64,000 bases of DNA from Pseudomonas helmanticensis (GCF_900182985.1 NZ_FXUY01000001.1:248001-312000); one strand, 5' to 3'; counted from the first letter of the stretch, positions 1-13,666 are shown. The notes: generated from the sequence alone by a model not told the origin. Numbers and translations are program-made.

Positions 1-1243
1 TCAGGCCATCGCTTCCGCCGAAGTGCGCCATGTGTCCATTCCCAACATCCGCACGATGGGCGAACTGCTCGATCCACGTCAGGACAAGGATTTTCCCGAT
101 GTCGATCCGCAGGCCCGGGCGGGCGCGAGGGGTGAATTTCTCGACCACATCGAACACCTGCCGGACGTGATCCTCGCCAATATTTATGCCCCCGACCGCC
201 AAGTGGTCTGGTCGACCAACCCGGTTCTGATCGGTACCAGCATTCATGCCGACGAAGACCTCGATCGCGCCTTCAACGAAAAAATCCCGGTGTCGGCCAG
301 CTACCACGACGTCGACAAGGCGCGTGAAGAACAGAAGTTCATCATCCCGCCGGATTACATTTTCATCGAGAACTACATCCCGCTGTTCGACGCCGACGGC
401 AAAAACGTCACCGCGATGGTCGAGATCTACAAGGAACCGAAAGACTTGATCGCCCGGATGGAACGCGGGCTGACGCTGATCTGGCTGGCCACCGCGCTCG
501 GCGGCGGCCTGATTTATCTGGGGCTGTACTGGATCGTCCGGCGCGCGGCGATTCTGCTTGCAGCCCAGCAAAAACAACTGATCGCCAATGAAACCTATGT
601 TGCGCTGGGCGAGATGTCCTCTGCCGTGGCACACAGCCTGCGCAATCCGCTGGCGACCATTCGCTCCAGCGCCGAGTTGGCACTGGAGTTCGATGCCGGC
701 CCGGCCGAGAAGAACATCAAAGACATCATCGGTCAGGTTGACCGCATGTCGAAGTGGGTGCGCGAGCTGCTGCAGTCCCTGCGTCCGCTCAACGATGATC
801 CGGAACCGGTCAACCTCGTCGCGACACTGCACGAAAGTCTTGTCGCCTTCGAACAACAGATCGCCAGGGCCGGGGTGCAAGTGGTGTTCCACCCGCAGCA
901 CACACCGATGGTGCTCAGTCAGCCGGTGCAACTGACGCAGATCCTCAACAGCCTGCTGGCCAATGCGCTGGAAGCGATGGACAAGGGCGGCACATTGACC
1001 GTCAGCCTTGAGCCAGCGGCTGACGGCGGTGTTTGCGTGGCGCTCAGCGACACCGGCAAAGGCATGAACGAAGAACAGCGGACCATGGCCTTCCGGCCGT
1101 TTTTCACCACCAAGGCCGGCGGACTTGGCGTCGGCCTGGTGCTGGTCAAACGCATCATGGAACGCTTCGGCGGCGGCGTGACGCTCGACAGCCGCGAAGG
1201 CGAGGGCACCACCGTGCGCCTGGCCTTCCAGCTAGTCCCCTGA
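1..1243 (+). CDS. mnxS1: sensor histidine kinase MnxS1-like, 5' end cut by window
   Basis: The reading frame is already open at the first base: residues before the first possible internal start (GTG at 23) align with the second kinase at 5530-7023, so the gene begins outside the window. What is visible is the end of a periplasmic-type sensor region, one membrane segment (about bases 470-545), then a transmitter. The H-box reads AHSLRNPLATIRSSAEL with the phospho-accepting His near visible residue 211. An N-box (QILNSLLANALEAM), G1 (SDTGKGM), F-box (FRPFFTTK) and G2 (GGLGVGLVLVKRIME) are all intact, so ATP binding and autophosphorylation should work. A paralogous kinase and an NtrC-type regulator follow after the oxidase genes. 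From memory, this kinase/oxidase/SCO/kinase/regulator order matches the Mn(II)-oxidation locus of Pseudomonas; the family call is firm, the symbol is by analogy. Confidence 0.9.
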   Translation, partial: QAIASAEVRHVSIPNIRTMGELLDPRQDKDFPDVDPQARAGARGEFLDHIEHLPDVILANIYAPDRQVVWSTNPVLIGTSIHADEDLDRAFNEKIPVSASYHDVDKAREEQKFIIPPDYIFIENYIPLFDADGKNVTAMVEIYKEPKDLIARMERGLTLIWLATALGGGLIYLGLYWIVRRAAILLAAQQKQLIANETYVALGEMSSAVAHSLRNPLATIRSSAELALEFDAGPAEKNIKDIIGQVDRMSKWVRELLQSLRPLNDDPEPVNLVATLHESLVAFEQQIARAGVQVVFHPQHTPMVLSQPVQLTQILNSLLANALEAMDKGGTLTVSLEPAADGGVCVALSDTGKGMNEEQRTMAFRPFFTTKAGGLGVGLVLVKRIMERFGGGVTLDSREGEGTTVRLAFQLVP

Positions 1244-1276
1244 GCCACATTTCCCATCTGACATTCCACCACTCCC

Positions 1277-1354
1277 TGTAGGAGCTGCCGAAGGCTGCGA
1301 TCTTTTGATCTTGAAAACAGAATCAAAAGATCGCAGCCTTCGGCAGCTCCTACA
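1277..1354. repeat. REPIN (paired inverted REP sequences)
   Basis: Two inverted copies of a REP starting TGTAGGAGCTGCCGAAGGCTG meet through GATCTTTTGATC arms. The same design recurs at 8439, 8952, 9771, 10748, 36276, 58932 and 60227. The RNA would fold into a long hairpin just after the kinase stop codon, so it may also end or protect that transcript. Confidence 0.9.
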
Positions 1355-1400
1355 TCGGCCTTATAAGCTGAAAAAAATTGTGAACTTCCCCCATCACTGG

Positions 1401-1435
1401 GTGTCAAGCCCCGGTCACCGGGGAGTGGGGGACAC
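1401..1435. promoter_or_regulatory. dyad upstream of the oxidase promoter, possible activator site
   Basis: A nested palindrome: outer arms GTGTC/GACAC at 1401-1405 and 1431-1435 enclose CCCCGGtcaCCGGGG at 1409-1423. It lies about 45-80 bp upstream of the sigma-54 element at 1477. That fits an enhancer site for an NtrC-type regulator, but is also compatible with a stem-loop after the kinase gene. Only the symmetry is seen; binding is inferred. Confidence 0.4.
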
Positions 1436-1476
1436 CACAGGCATCGCAAGTCACTGTTACAACTCGAAATGATTTC

Positions 1477-1494
1477 TTGGCGCGCTAGTTGCAA
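1477..1494 (+). promoter_or_regulatory. sigma-54 (RpoN) -24/-12 promoter
   Basis: TTGGCGCGCTAGTTGCAA has GG at 1479-1480 and GC at 1491-1492 with exactly ten bases between, close to the consensus TTGGCACG-N4-TTGCW. Transcription would begin near 1503-1505. This rules out the upstream TTG codon at 1489 as a start and favours ATG 1531 for the oxidase. The regulator at 6992 belongs to the sigma-54 activator family, which makes the match coherent. Confidence 0.8.
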
Positions 1495-1530
1495 AACACC
1501 ATCACCCCTTCCTTGATGAGGCGGCTGGTG

Positions 1531-4334
<2,804 letters not shown>

Positions 4335-4338
<4 letters not shown>

Positions 4339-5435
4339 ACCGCGAGCGCGCCGTCATGCCAACACAAACTCCGCGTTCCCGCGCGCTGGGCATGCACCTG
4401 GTGCTGATTCTGGTGGTCTGTGTGCTCGGCAGCCGCGTGCTGCTGGCGCACCAGGCCAGTGTCGGTGAACCGCCAGCGGCCAGTGAATCCGCCACCCCGT
4501 GGGGTGGCGACTACTTCCCCAACACTTTGCTGACCGATCAGGACGGTCAGCAGGTGCATTTCTTCGATGACCTGATCAAAGACAAAGTGGTGGTGATCAA
4601 CTTCATCTTCACCTCGTGCAGCGACTCCTGCCCACTGGAAACCGCACGCTTGCGCCAAGTGCAGAAACTGCTCGGCGATCGCGTCGGCCAAGACATCTTT
4701 TTCTACTCGATCAGCATCGATCCGCTCAGCGATACGCCCGAAGTGCTCAAGGCCTATGCGCAGCGCTTCAAGGTCGGTCCCGGCTGGAAATTTCTCACCG
4801 GTGAATTCGAAGACGTCACCGACCTGCGCAAGAAGCTCGGGCTGTTCATCGAAGGCGTCGACAACGGTCGCAGCAAAGACCACAACCTCAGCCTGATCGT
4901 CGGCAACCAGAGCACCGGGCGCTGGATGAAAGCCTCGCCGTTCGAGAACCCGTGGATCCTCGCCGATCAACTGGCCAACACCCTGCAAAACTGGAAACAG
5001 CCCAGCGTCGAAGAAAGCTACGCCAACGCCCCGGACATCCGCCCGCCGAGCAATGGCGAAGAGTTGTTCCGCACCCGTTGCGCGTCGTGCCACAGCCTCG
5101 GCCCGCAGGACGGTCAGGGCATCGGCATGCGCAGCATCGGCCCCGACCTGATCGGCGTAACGCGCAATCGCGATCCGCAATGGCTGAATCGCTGGATTCG
5201 CGAACCGGATCGCCTGCTCGCGGAAAAAGACCCGATTGCCCTAAAACTGTATGAACAATTCGAGCGAATCCCGATGCCCAACCTGCGCCTCGACGAAGCG
5301 TCGGCGCAGTCGATCATCGACTTCCTCAGTGACGAAACCGAGCGTCAGCAAACGGCCGCCAAAGCCATGGCCGACGGCGGCTTGACGCCAGTAACACCGG
5401 GCGATAGCGCCGCGACAGTGAGTCGGATGCAGTAG
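4335..5435 (+). CDS. SCO1/SenC copper chaperone fused to cytochrome c
   Basis: 366 residues. After an N-terminal membrane anchor or signal (about residues 15-35), the SCO thioredoxin-like domain carries the copper-binding CSDSC (Cys95 and Cys99) and the partner His in KDHNLS (about residue 183). From about residue 240 a mono-haem cytochrome c domain follows, with CASCH near 250 and a distal Met-containing stretch (IPMPNLRL). It overlaps the oxidase stop codon (ATGA), so the two should be translated together. The likely role is loading copper into the oxidase and/or carrying electrons away from it; the fused haem domain would let one polypeptide do both. Domain calls are firm; the role in this operon is inferred. 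Confidence 0.88.
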
Positions 5436-6991
5436 CGGCGAAAGAGCATCATTGAACCGTGTGTCGCGGTCAGAGCCACCTACACTGATGGCTGTAACCG
5501 GCTCGATACAAATACTCCAGGGCACTCCCATGCAGCGACTGGAAGCACAAAAAACACCTGCGCCGCACGCACCGGCAGCAGTCAGCAAGGGATGGCGCGA
5601 GCAGTTCAATCTGCTGCGCTGGTTCTCGCTCGCAAGTTTTTTCATCATCGCGGCCGTGGCGCTGGGGCTCGGTTACATCTCCACGCGTTTTGTCGTCACT
5701 GAAAGCGTCGAGCGCGATGCGCTGCTGACCGCGCAATTCGTCCAGGCCATCGGCGAAGCGGAAATGCGCCACGCCGGCATCAACCCGGCGCGCACCATGG
5801 GTGAAATGCTCGATATGCGTCAGGACGGCAAATACCCCGATGTCGATCCCGAAGCGCATGCGGCGGCGCGCAGCGAGTTTCTCGATCACGTCGAACATCT
5901 GCCGGATATTTTGCTGGCCACCGTGTATGCGCTGGATCGCACGGTGATCTGGTCGACCAATGCCGAGCTGATCGGCGTGCACATCGAGGACGACGACGAG
6001 CTCGACGAGTCGTTCGAAATGAGAGTGCCGGTCTCCTCCAGCTATCACAAAATCGACGACGAACGCCCCGAGCAACGTCTGCTGCGCGAACCGAAATACC
6101 TGTTCATCGAGAACTACATCCCGATGTTCAACGCCGACAAAAGCAAAGTCATCGCCATGGTCGAAATCTACAAGGAACCGGCGGATCTGGTTGATCGTAT
6201 CGACCGTGGTTTCGCTTCGATCTGGGCGGCGACGTTTTTTGGTGGTGCGGCGATCTTTCTCGCCTTGTTCTGGATCGTCCGCCGTGCGGCGACATTGCTG
6301 CAGAGCCAGCAGCAACAACTGATCAGCAACGAAACCTTTGTCGCCCTCGGCGAAATGTCCTCGGCGGTGGCGCACAGCCTGCGCAATCCGCTGGCGACCA
6401 TTCGCTCCAGCGCCGAACTGGCCCAGGAAGTGGCCAGCTCCGGCGCGCAACGCAACATCGGCGACATCATCAGCCAGGTCGACCGCATGTCGCGCTGGGT
6501 GCGAGAACTGCTGGTGTCGCTGCGGCCAATGAATGACGACGGCGAGGCGGTCGATCTGGTGCTGGCGGTCGAGGACACCTTGGAAGCCTTCGATGCGTTG
6601 ATCCAGCGCAGCCGCGTCGAGGTGCGATTCAATCCGCAAATCTGCCCGCCAGTGGTCAGTCAGAAAGTGCTGCTCACGCAAATCCTCAATAGCCTGTTTG
6701 CCAACGCCCTGGAAGCCATGCCCAAGGGCGGTGTGCTCAGCGTCGAATTCGCCACGCCGCAGCCAGACTGCGTACGCATGACCCTGAGCGACACCGGCAA
6801 GGGCATGAGCGCGCCGCAGCAACTGCTGGTGTTCAAACCGTTTTTCACCACCAAACAGGGCGGCCTCGGGGTCGGCCTGGCGTTGGTCAAAAGAATCATG
6901 GAGCGTTTCGCAGGTTCGGTCGTGCTGACCAGTCGCGAGCAGGAAGGAACCCGCGTCAGTCTCAACTTCAAAGTGGCATCGGGAGGGGAAT

Positions 6992-8422
<1,431 letters not shown>

Positions 8423-8438
8423 CGGGCGTACACGACAA

Positions 8439-8522
8439 TGTAGGAGCTGCCGCAGGCTGCGATCTTTTGATCTCGTTTTTAAGATCAAGATCAAAAGATC
8501 GCAGCCTGCGACAGCTCCTACA
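8439..8522. repeat. REPIN
   Basis: Near-perfect inverted repeat with TGTAGGAGCTGCCGCAGGCTG arms and GATCTTTTGATC inner arms, lying between the convergent ends of the regulator gene and the minus-strand gene at 8538. Confidence 0.9.
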
Positions 8523-8537
8523 GTAGGCGTTCGGTAT

Positions 8538-8888
8538 TCAGTGTTGCTGCTGCCGGCTCAGACACTCCAGCAAACACCCCGGATCCAGTACCTCGTCATT
8601 CACATATATCCCGCGCTCGGCATCGTACGTGCGGATAAACACCCGCACCGTCGCATCCGCCACCGTCGGCAATTGCGAATCGGAGAACTCGTGGTCACCC
8701 GGGATCACCACAAAATCCTGCGGCGCCGTATCGTCATAAGGCTTGGGCGGCGTGGAACTCAGCGAATACGGGGCAGGGTGAGCGAAGGGCTGGTTCGGCC
8801 CGTAGTAAACAAAATTGCTGTCCAGCGCTTGCGCCTGACTGGCAGCAAGCAGACAACCCATCAACAGCAGCCGATCGAGCCTATACAT
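8538..8888 (-). CDS. small exported protein of unknown function
   Basis: 116 residues starting at ATG 8888 (MYRLDRLLLMGCLLAASQAQA), which gives a textbook signal peptide cleaved after AQA; a start 10 codons earlier would spoil it. The mature part is Pro- and Asp-rich with no motif I recognise, and ends in a short Cys-containing segment (GCLLECL) and a Gln-rich tail. It stands alone between two REPINs. Probably a periplasmic protein found in related pseudomonads; no function can be assigned. Confidence 0.7.
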   Translation of the reverse strand: MYRLDRLLLMGCLLAASQAQALDSNFVYYGPNQPFAHPAPYSLSSTPPKPYDDTAPQDFVVIPGDHEFSDSQLPTVADATVRVFIRTYDAERGIYVNDEVLDPGCLLECLSRQQQH

Positions 8889-8951
8889 GGCGGCACCTGC
8901 AAATACGGTTTTCCCCAAGGCTATTAACTATAGCTGCCCCCACGAAACCGA

Positions 8952-9068
8952 TGTAGGAGCTGCCGAAGGCTGCGATCTTTTGATCTTTTGATCTTTTGAT
9001 CTTTTGATCTTGAAAAGAAAGATCCAAAGATCGTCCGAACGCGGCCCGAGCCTCCGGCAGCTCCTACA
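8952..9068. repeat. degenerate REPIN with internal 8-bp tandem repeat
   Basis: A left REP arm (TGTAGGAGCTGCCGAAGG) and a right arm (CCGGCAGCTCCTACA) are separated by four perfect copies of GATCTTTT (8974-9005) plus a partial fifth. The centre is expanded compared with other copies in the window, as expected from slippage at a palindrome. Confidence 0.85.
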
Positions 9069-9069
9069 C

Positions 9070-9375
9070 TCAGGAAATCGGGTGGCTCACGTGCCCCGGC
9101 TGTGCGTAAAGATCGATGCCAAGGGCATGAATAACTTTCAAAACCGTGTCGAAGCGCGGTTTTGCACCCGGTGCGAACGCCTTGTACAGACTCTCGCGAC
9201 CCATGCCAGAAATTTTGGCTATCTGCGTCATCCCGCGCGCCTTGAGCACGTAGCCGATTGCGCGAAGAAACTCTTCGTTATCCCCGTCTGCGAGTACCTG
9301 AGACAGGTATTCGCTGATGGCTTCGTCACTGTCCAGCAGTGCTGCCATGTCGAAATTCGTCAACGTCTGGCTCAT
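9070..9375 (-). CDS. HigA-like antitoxin
   Basis: 101 residues with a Cro/cI-type helix-turn-helix in the middle (MTQIAKISGMGRESLYKAF), typical of the 'addiction module antidote' family. It lies two bases downstream of the toxin gene; toxin-first order is the HigBA arrangement. The protein should neutralise the toxin and repress the pair's promoter, which would lie beyond 9671. The HTH and context are clear; the exact subfamily is inferred. Confidence 0.85.
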   Translation of the reverse strand: MSQTLTNFDMAALLDSDEAISEYLSQVLADGDNEEFLRAIGYVLKARGMTQIAKISGMGRESLYKAFAPGAKPRFDTVLKVIHALGIDLYAQPGHVSHPIS

Positions 9376-9377
9376 GG

Positions 9378-9671
9378 TTAAACCTCCTTAGCCATTTTTT
9401 GTGCGCGTCGGATGTCTGCGTTTTGTGAAGATTTGTCGCCTCCAGCCAAAAGAACGATGACTGCACCGTTACGCATCGCGAAATACACCCGAAAGCCCGC
9501 ACCCACATCTACGCGCATTTCAGAGACGCCATCACCCACCGATCTGACGTCGCCGAGATTTCCTGTTGAAGCCCGATCAATGCGGCGGGCGATGGCCACC
9601 TTGGCCCGCAGGTCTCGAACCGATTGGTGCCAAGCCTGAAATACCGCTGTTTGTCGAATAAGATAATTCAT
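9378..9671 (-). CDS. RelE/ParE-superfamily toxin, HigB-like
   Basis: 97 residues with the layout of the small RelE/HigB-type 'addiction module killer' proteins: a basic N-terminal helix pair (VRDLRAKVAIARRIDRA), then strands with the conserved VSEMRVDVGAGFRVYFAMRNG pattern and a Lys-rich C-terminal end. Family members are ribosome-dependent mRNA nucleases. It is paired with the antitoxin at 9070-9375. ATG 9671 is preceded by about 100 bp holding only the shared upstream region before the REPIN at 9771. Confidence 0.85.
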   Translation of the reverse strand: MNYLIRQTAVFQAWHQSVRDLRAKVAIARRIDRASTGNLGDVRSVGDGVSEMRVDVGAGFRVYFAMRNGAVIVLLAGGDKSSQNADIRRAQKMAKEV

Positions 9672-9770
9672 TGCCCGACTGTATCCAAGTAGATACAGGC
9701 GAGCAGTCAGCCAAGTCTTCTATCAAACCTTGAAAAATCGTCGGCATTTGTAGGCAACGATCGCTTCATT

Positions 9771-9854
9771 TGTAGGAGCTGCCGAAGGCTGCGATCTTTT
9801 GATCTTGATCTTAAAAACAAGATCAAAAGATCGCAGCCTGCGGCAGCTCCTACA
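9771..9854. repeat. REPIN
   Basis: Complete paired REP palindrome between the toxin gene and the methyltransferase. An open frame runs out of it into the methyltransferase gene but is not coding, since it reads through the palindrome. Confidence 0.9.
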
Positions 9855-9945
9855 GGGGGGTGGTTTACAAGTTTGTAACAACCGGGATTGGCGGGCTGAA
9901 CTAGACTCGGATCCGCTCAATCACGAGCATCGTCCGGAGTGCGCC

Positions 9946-10743
9946 ATGGAAGTGCCCAACAATAAAACCGCCATCGACAGCAATCGACAGGCGTGGAACG
10001 ATTCCGCCCGCCATCACCAGGATTCGCCTGACTGGCGGGCATTACTCGGCGAAGTTGCGCAGGCGGATTTTTCTTGCCTCGATGAGACGTTGAGCGGGTT
10101 GCTTGAGGTCGACGGCAAGGATGTGATTCAACTGGGCTGCAACAACGGTCGCGAGAGTCTTTCGTTGTTCGCGCTCGGCGCGCGCAGTGTGGTCGGTGTC
10201 GACCAGTCGGCGGCGTTTCTCGAACAGGCGCGGGAGCTGAACAAGCGTTCGCCGCACAACGCCGAGTTCATCGAAAGCGATATCCATCACCTGCCAGCGT
10301 CCTTGCACAATCGCTTCGACGTGGCGCTGATCACCATCGGTGTTCTCAACTGGATGCCCGATATCGGCGAGTTCTTCGGCCACGTTGCGAAGACCCTGAA
10401 ACCGGGCGGCAAACTGGTGATCTACGAAACTCATCCGTTCCTGGAAATGGTCGACCCCGATGGCGAAGATCCGTACCGACTCGCCAGCTCGTACTTCCGC
10501 GCCGAGCCGTTTGTGCAGGAAGAGCCGATTGTCTACGTCGGCAAGGTCGAGCAGCAGGCGGCGAAGTCGTATTGGTTTGTGCATAACCTTGGCGCCATCT
10601 TCAGCGGTGCGATTGCGGCCGGGCTGAACATCGCGCACTTCAAGGAGTATGCGCATTCGAATCGGGAAGAGGTGTATGACCGCTATTTAAATCAGGAAGC
10701 GCAGTTGCCGATGTGTTTTACCCTGGTCGCCACTAAAATCTGA
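9946..10743 (+). CDS. class I SAM-dependent methyltransferase
   Basis: 265 residues from ATG 9946; longer readings would start inside the REPIN. Motif I reads VIQLGCNNGRESLSLF (SAM-binding glycine loop), followed by the acidic residue in VVGVDQS, the post-II ESDIHHLP and the motif-IV LITIGVLNWMPD. Then comes LKPGGKLVIYETHPFLEM, typical of methyltransferase type 11 proteins. The substrate cannot be inferred: the gene is flanked by REPINs on both sides and has no operon partner. Confidence 0.85.
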   Translation: MEVPNNKTAIDSNRQAWNDSARHHQDSPDWRALLGEVAQADFSCLDETLSGLLEVDGKDVIQLGCNNGRESLSLFALGARSVVGVDQSAAFLEQARELNKRSPHNAEFIESDIHHLPASLHNRFDVALITIGVLNWMPDIGEFFGHVAKTLKPGGKLVIYETHPFLEMVDPDGEDPYRLASSYFRAEPFVQEEPIVYVGKVEQQAAKSYWFVHNLGAIFSGAIAAGLNIAHFKEYAHSNREEVYDRYLNQEAQLPMCFTLVATKI

Positions 10744-10747
10744 AACC

Positions 10748-10820
10748 TGTAGGAGCTGCCGCAGGCTGCGATCTTTTGATCTTCAAAGTCAAAAGATCGC
10801 AGCCTGCGGCAGCTCCTACA
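10748..10820. repeat. REPIN
   Basis: Compact paired REP palindrome starting four bases after the methyltransferase stop codon; a likely 3' boundary for that transcript. Confidence 0.9.
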
Positions 10821-10847
10821 AGGGTCTCCGGCGCACAGCAGCACCCT

Positions 10848-10876
10848 TGTGGGAGCTGAGCTTGCTCGCGAAGAGG
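10848..10876. repeat. single REP of a second family
   Basis: TTGTGGGAGCTGAGCTTGCTCGCGAAG matches the GTGGGAGC...GCTCGCGAA REP type, present as a pair at 31933-31998. Confidence 0.8.
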
Positions 10877-10908
10877 CCTCATGATCGCCCCAACATTTCA
10901 GATCTGAA

Positions 10909-11601
10909 TCAAGCCCGCGCCGCCGCACTCACCACCGGCCGCCCCGGTTTGCGCAACGGTTCCAGCCGCGAACCCTCATACCGCGTCTCCCGGAAAAACT
11001 TCCAGCGGCCGAACAGGCAGTAGACGTTCATCACACGCCCCTGCTCGTGATAGCCCATGCGGATATGCAGCTTCAGCGCCGGAATATTGTGCGTCTCGCA
11101 AACATCCACCACCTTGTTGCAGCCTTTGGCCGCCATCGCTTCCCACAATGCCACCTGCACATCTACCGACAGGCTGCTGCCGAAATACGCGCGGGTCATT
11201 TCACCGCCAAACTCAAAGAATTCCCCGGGCTTTACCGCGAATGTGCAGCCGTAATAATGACGGTCGTGATAATCACGCAGACTGCCCCAGATAAACCCCA
11301 CCGCATGCCCATCCGCATCGAGGTACATGTGCCCGGTGTGACCCTCGGCCGCCAGCTCCGCCATGGTCTCCACGCGATCACCAAAATGTTTGGCGAACGC
11401 CCCGGCATTTTCCGTGGTGATGTCGACTTTGCGCAGCCCATCGTAAGGGCGCAGTTTGTGCGGCGGCACCGGGCTGACCAGGTCGCGTTCCATCCACAAC
11501 AGTTCCCAATGGAAGAACACGTAGCGTTTCCACAGCGTGCCGAAAGTGCGGCCCAAGCCTTTTTGCCGGATGCGTTCTTGTAGTTTTTCGATGACGCTCA
11601 T
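10909..11601 (-). CDS. GNAT-like N-acetyltransferase, last gene of the polysaccharide block
   Basis: 230 residues, starting MSVIEKLQERIRQKGLGRTF. It shares its whole architecture with the protein at 13667-14356 (roughly two thirds identical by eye: LLWMERDLVSPVPPH, FGDRVETMAELA.EGHTGHM, HYYGC, KPGEFFEFGGE, VVDVCETHNIPALKLHIRMGY). The C-terminal part has the GNAT pattern (N-A-L-x-L-h-x-x-x-G-Y/F). The likely role is acyl transfer to a polysaccharide precursor or amino sugar, judged only from the neighbouring FemAB-like and deacetylase genes. A gap of about 110 bp separates it from the deacetylase gene, so it may have its own promoter. The duplicated pair brackets the modification genes. Confidence 0.75.
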   Translation of the reverse strand: MSVIEKLQERIRQKGLGRTFGTLWKRYVFFHWELLWMERDLVSPVPPHKLRPYDGLRKVDITTENAGAFAKHFGDRVETMAELAAEGHTGHMYLDADGHAVGFIWGSLRDYHDRHYYGCTFAVKPGEFFEFGGEMTRAYFGSSLSVDVQVALWEAMAAKGCNKVVDVCETHNIPALKLHIRMGYHEQGRVMNVYCLFGRWKFFRETRYEGSRLEPLRKPGRPVVSAAARA

Positions 11602-11714
11602 GATGCCCTCCGTGGCCGTAGCCCGGGTGTTGTGGATGGTGCTTTGAGGGTATAGATCACCTGTGCAAATTCATTTCAAAGTGCCATCTTCGAAAGTATT
11701 GCAAGGTATGTAAC

Positions 11715-12506
11715 TCAATCGAGTGCTGCGGCACCGCGTAGAAAATCCTTGTTCAGATCGGTGTAGGAAACCCGTGCAACCCCGGCCAGCCGCTGCTCTA
11801 GCACGCGGCTCAGGGATTCGTCGGGATTGAGATAGGCATCACCAAAATCGCTGCCGAGCTGAGTCGGATGAGCGACGATTTCCAGCACGCCGTCGGTCGG
11901 CGAAGTGTCGTTGCGCAGGTCAATCGGCGTGCACACATAGTCGGCCGTCACACCGGCCAGATTCTGCAAGCGCCAATTGAGCAAACCCTTGAAGACGCGC
12001 TTGGGCAGGCTGAGGTTGCGCCCCAGATTGCGTGCCAGGCGAATCGGTACACCCTGATGCGCGGCGAAGCGCGCGACGATCTCGCCAATCGGCCAGATGT
12101 TGTGCACGTGCTGGTGAGAGTCGATATGGCTGGGGCGCATGCCGTGATCGACGCAACGCTGCCACTGCGCCTGCAACTCTTCGCGCACCGCTTCACGATC
12201 CTCGCGGCCCAGCCAGAAGCTGTGGCGCGGCAGGCTCAGGTCGAACACACCGAAGTCATCGCAGAAGGTGCGACGTGCCAGAATCGCTTGGCTCAAGGGG
12301 CGACCGTAGGTCAGGTTGAAGTGCAGGCCAACCCGGCCTTGCAGGCTCGGATGGCGGGCCATCGCGCAGGCTGCTTCAAACGCCGGCATGTTGGCCATGG
12401 CCGTGGCGGAGCTGATGACCCCGGCCTGAAACGCAGCGAGGATCACCGCGTTTTCGTTTGGGCTGAGGCCGAAATCGTCAGCGTTGACTATGACTTGGCG
12501 AGGCAT
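11715..12506 (-). CDS. ChbG/YdjC-type carbohydrate deacetylase
   Basis: 263 residues. The N-terminus VNADDFGLSPNEN is the metal-binding Asp-Asp signature of the YdjC/ChbG (hopanoid HpnK-like) family. The second half of the site is SHIDSHQHVHNIWP near residue 130, and HFNLTYGRPLS supplies a further His. Family enzymes remove acetyl groups from N-acetylated sugars. The 5' end overlaps the FemAB-like gene by 29 bp, so they are co-translated. With the polysaccharide deacetylase at 17798 and three acyltransferase-like proteins, it suggests an amino-sugar polymer with adjustable acylation. Confidence 0.87.
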   Translation of the reverse strand: MPRQVIVNADDFGLSPNENAVILAAFQAGVISSATAMANMPAFEAACAMARHPSLQGRVGLHFNLTYGRPLSQAILARRTFCDDFGVFDLSLPRHSFWLGREDREAVREELQAQWQRCVDHGMRPSHIDSHQHVHNIWPIGEIVARFAAHQGVPIRLARNLGRNLSLPKRVFKGLLNWRLQNLAGVTADYVCTPIDLRNDTSPTDGVLEIVAHPTQLGSDFGDAYLNPDESLSRVLEQRLAGVARVSYTDLNKDFLRGAAALD

Positions 12507-13662
12507 GTTCGCCCTCCGTGGTGACTGCGACAGGTTTCAGTGTGGGTTTCGCATGCTCGGCACGGCGCGCGCGCCAGGCTTGCACGTGCGGTTTCAGTCG
12601 ATGCCACAGGCGCAGGCCCAGACCGAGGACGATGCCGCCCGGACGCCAGGAATAAAAACTCCAGCGCCAGTGTTCCAGTTGTCCGCTCATGCGTTCGTGC
12701 AGTTGATGGCTGGAGTTTTCCAGACTGACGCGTGAAGCGTCGATCCAGCGCCAGTGGTCATCCAGGCCCCAGCGAATCCACTCTTCCAGCAACACCCGAC
12801 CGCTGCCCAGATCGGCGTATTGCGGCAGGAAGGCGAGGTTGTAATCGTAGAGCCGACCCTGTTCGAGCAGACCGAGGCGATAGCTGATGCAACGCCCGTT
12901 CAACTCCAGCGTCACCACGCGCACCAGACCTTGGCCGGCGAGGGCGGTGAAGGCGCGTTCGATCAATTGTCGACTGCGTTCACCGGCGAAAATCCCCACA
13001 CCTTCATCACCTTTCCAGCTCACTGCTTCGACTTCGCTGATGACCTGCAGCAGCGGCCCCATGCTCATCGCATCGGGAATGATCCGGTGCACTTCGGCAC
13101 CACACGCGGCAATTCGCTTGCGCGCCCGCCGCAGCTTGTAGCGTGGGTCACCGGAGACTTCCTGATGATCGGTCTCACTGATCAGGTGCACCGGCACCCG
13201 ACAACTCAGCCTTCGTTCACCGGTCGAGCTGCGCGCCATCCATTCGGTCAGCGCACTTTCTTCACCGACAGGTTCGGACAGCTCATTGAGTTGCAGCATT
13301 GCGTGGGGCAGACGTTGGCGAATCAACACCAGCGCCTTGCCCATGTCTTCGCTGCCCAGCAAAGACAACAGCGCCAGGCGATCCGCCAGCGGATAGCCCA
13401 AGTGATGCAAGACCCGAAACGGCACGCCAGCAAAGCGCTCGCGACTCGCCACCAGCGGCAGGCACAGGCGTAATTCGTCCGCCTCCCAACTCAGCAGGAT
13501 GTGCAGACGCTCACCCTCGCCAAGGGCCTGCTCGGCCGCACACAACCAGCCAAGGTTGTTGAACGGCGTGTGATCCGTCACCTGCAGGCGCAGCGCTTCA
13601 TACGCAGTTGCCGGGAAGTCGGCGGCGCACAGCGAAGTGCGCCATTCGAATCGCGTCAGCAT
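12478..13662 (-). CDS. FemAB/CelD-like GNAT acyltransferase
   Basis: 394 residues. The first part (LCLPLVASRERFAGVPFRVLHHLGYPLADRLALL) and a C-terminal GNAT core (ISYRLGLLEQGRLYDYNLAFLPQYADLGSGRVLLEEWIRWGL) are typical of the CelD/BcsL family found in cellulose and exopolysaccharide clusters. A central basic helix (RYKLRRARKRIAAC) matches the acceptor-binding region of that family. The start is four bases after the upstream GNAT stop codon, and the end overlaps the ChbG gene. It should transfer an acyl or aminoacyl group to a sugar; the donor is unknown. Confidence 0.8.
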   Translation of the reverse strand: MLTRFEWRTSLCAADFPATAYEALRLQVTDHTPFNNLGWLCAAEQALGEGERLHILLSWEADELRLCLPLVASRERFAGVPFRVLHHLGYPLADRLALLSLLGSEDMGKALVLIRQRLPHAMLQLNELSEPVGEESALTEWMARSSTGERRLSCRVPVHLISETDHQEVSGDPRYKLRRARKRIAACGAEVHRIIPDAMSMGPLLQVISEVEAVSWKGDEGVGIFAGERSRQLIERAFTALAGQGLVRVVTLELNGRCISYRLGLLEQGRLYDYNLAFLPQYADLGSGRVLLEEWIRWGLDDHWRWIDASRVSLENSSHQLHERMSGQLEHWRWSFYSWRPGGIVLGLGLRLWHRLKPHVQAWRARRAEHAKPTLKPVAVTTEGEHASPSHSQR

Positions 13663-13666
13663 AGGC

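Noticed and set aside
1409..1423. Rho-independent terminator after the first kinase gene
   Set aside because: The hairpin has no following T tract, and lies close before a sigma-54 promoter; kept as a possible regulatory dyad instead.
8974..9005. CRISPR-like direct repeats
   Set aside because: The units are 7-9 bp without spacers, here and at 41076, 45222 and 60311; they are simple tandem repeats.
9799..9945. Upstream extension of the methyltransferase gene
   Set aside because: It starts inside a REPIN and translates the palindrome; ATG 9946 gives the natural N-terminus.
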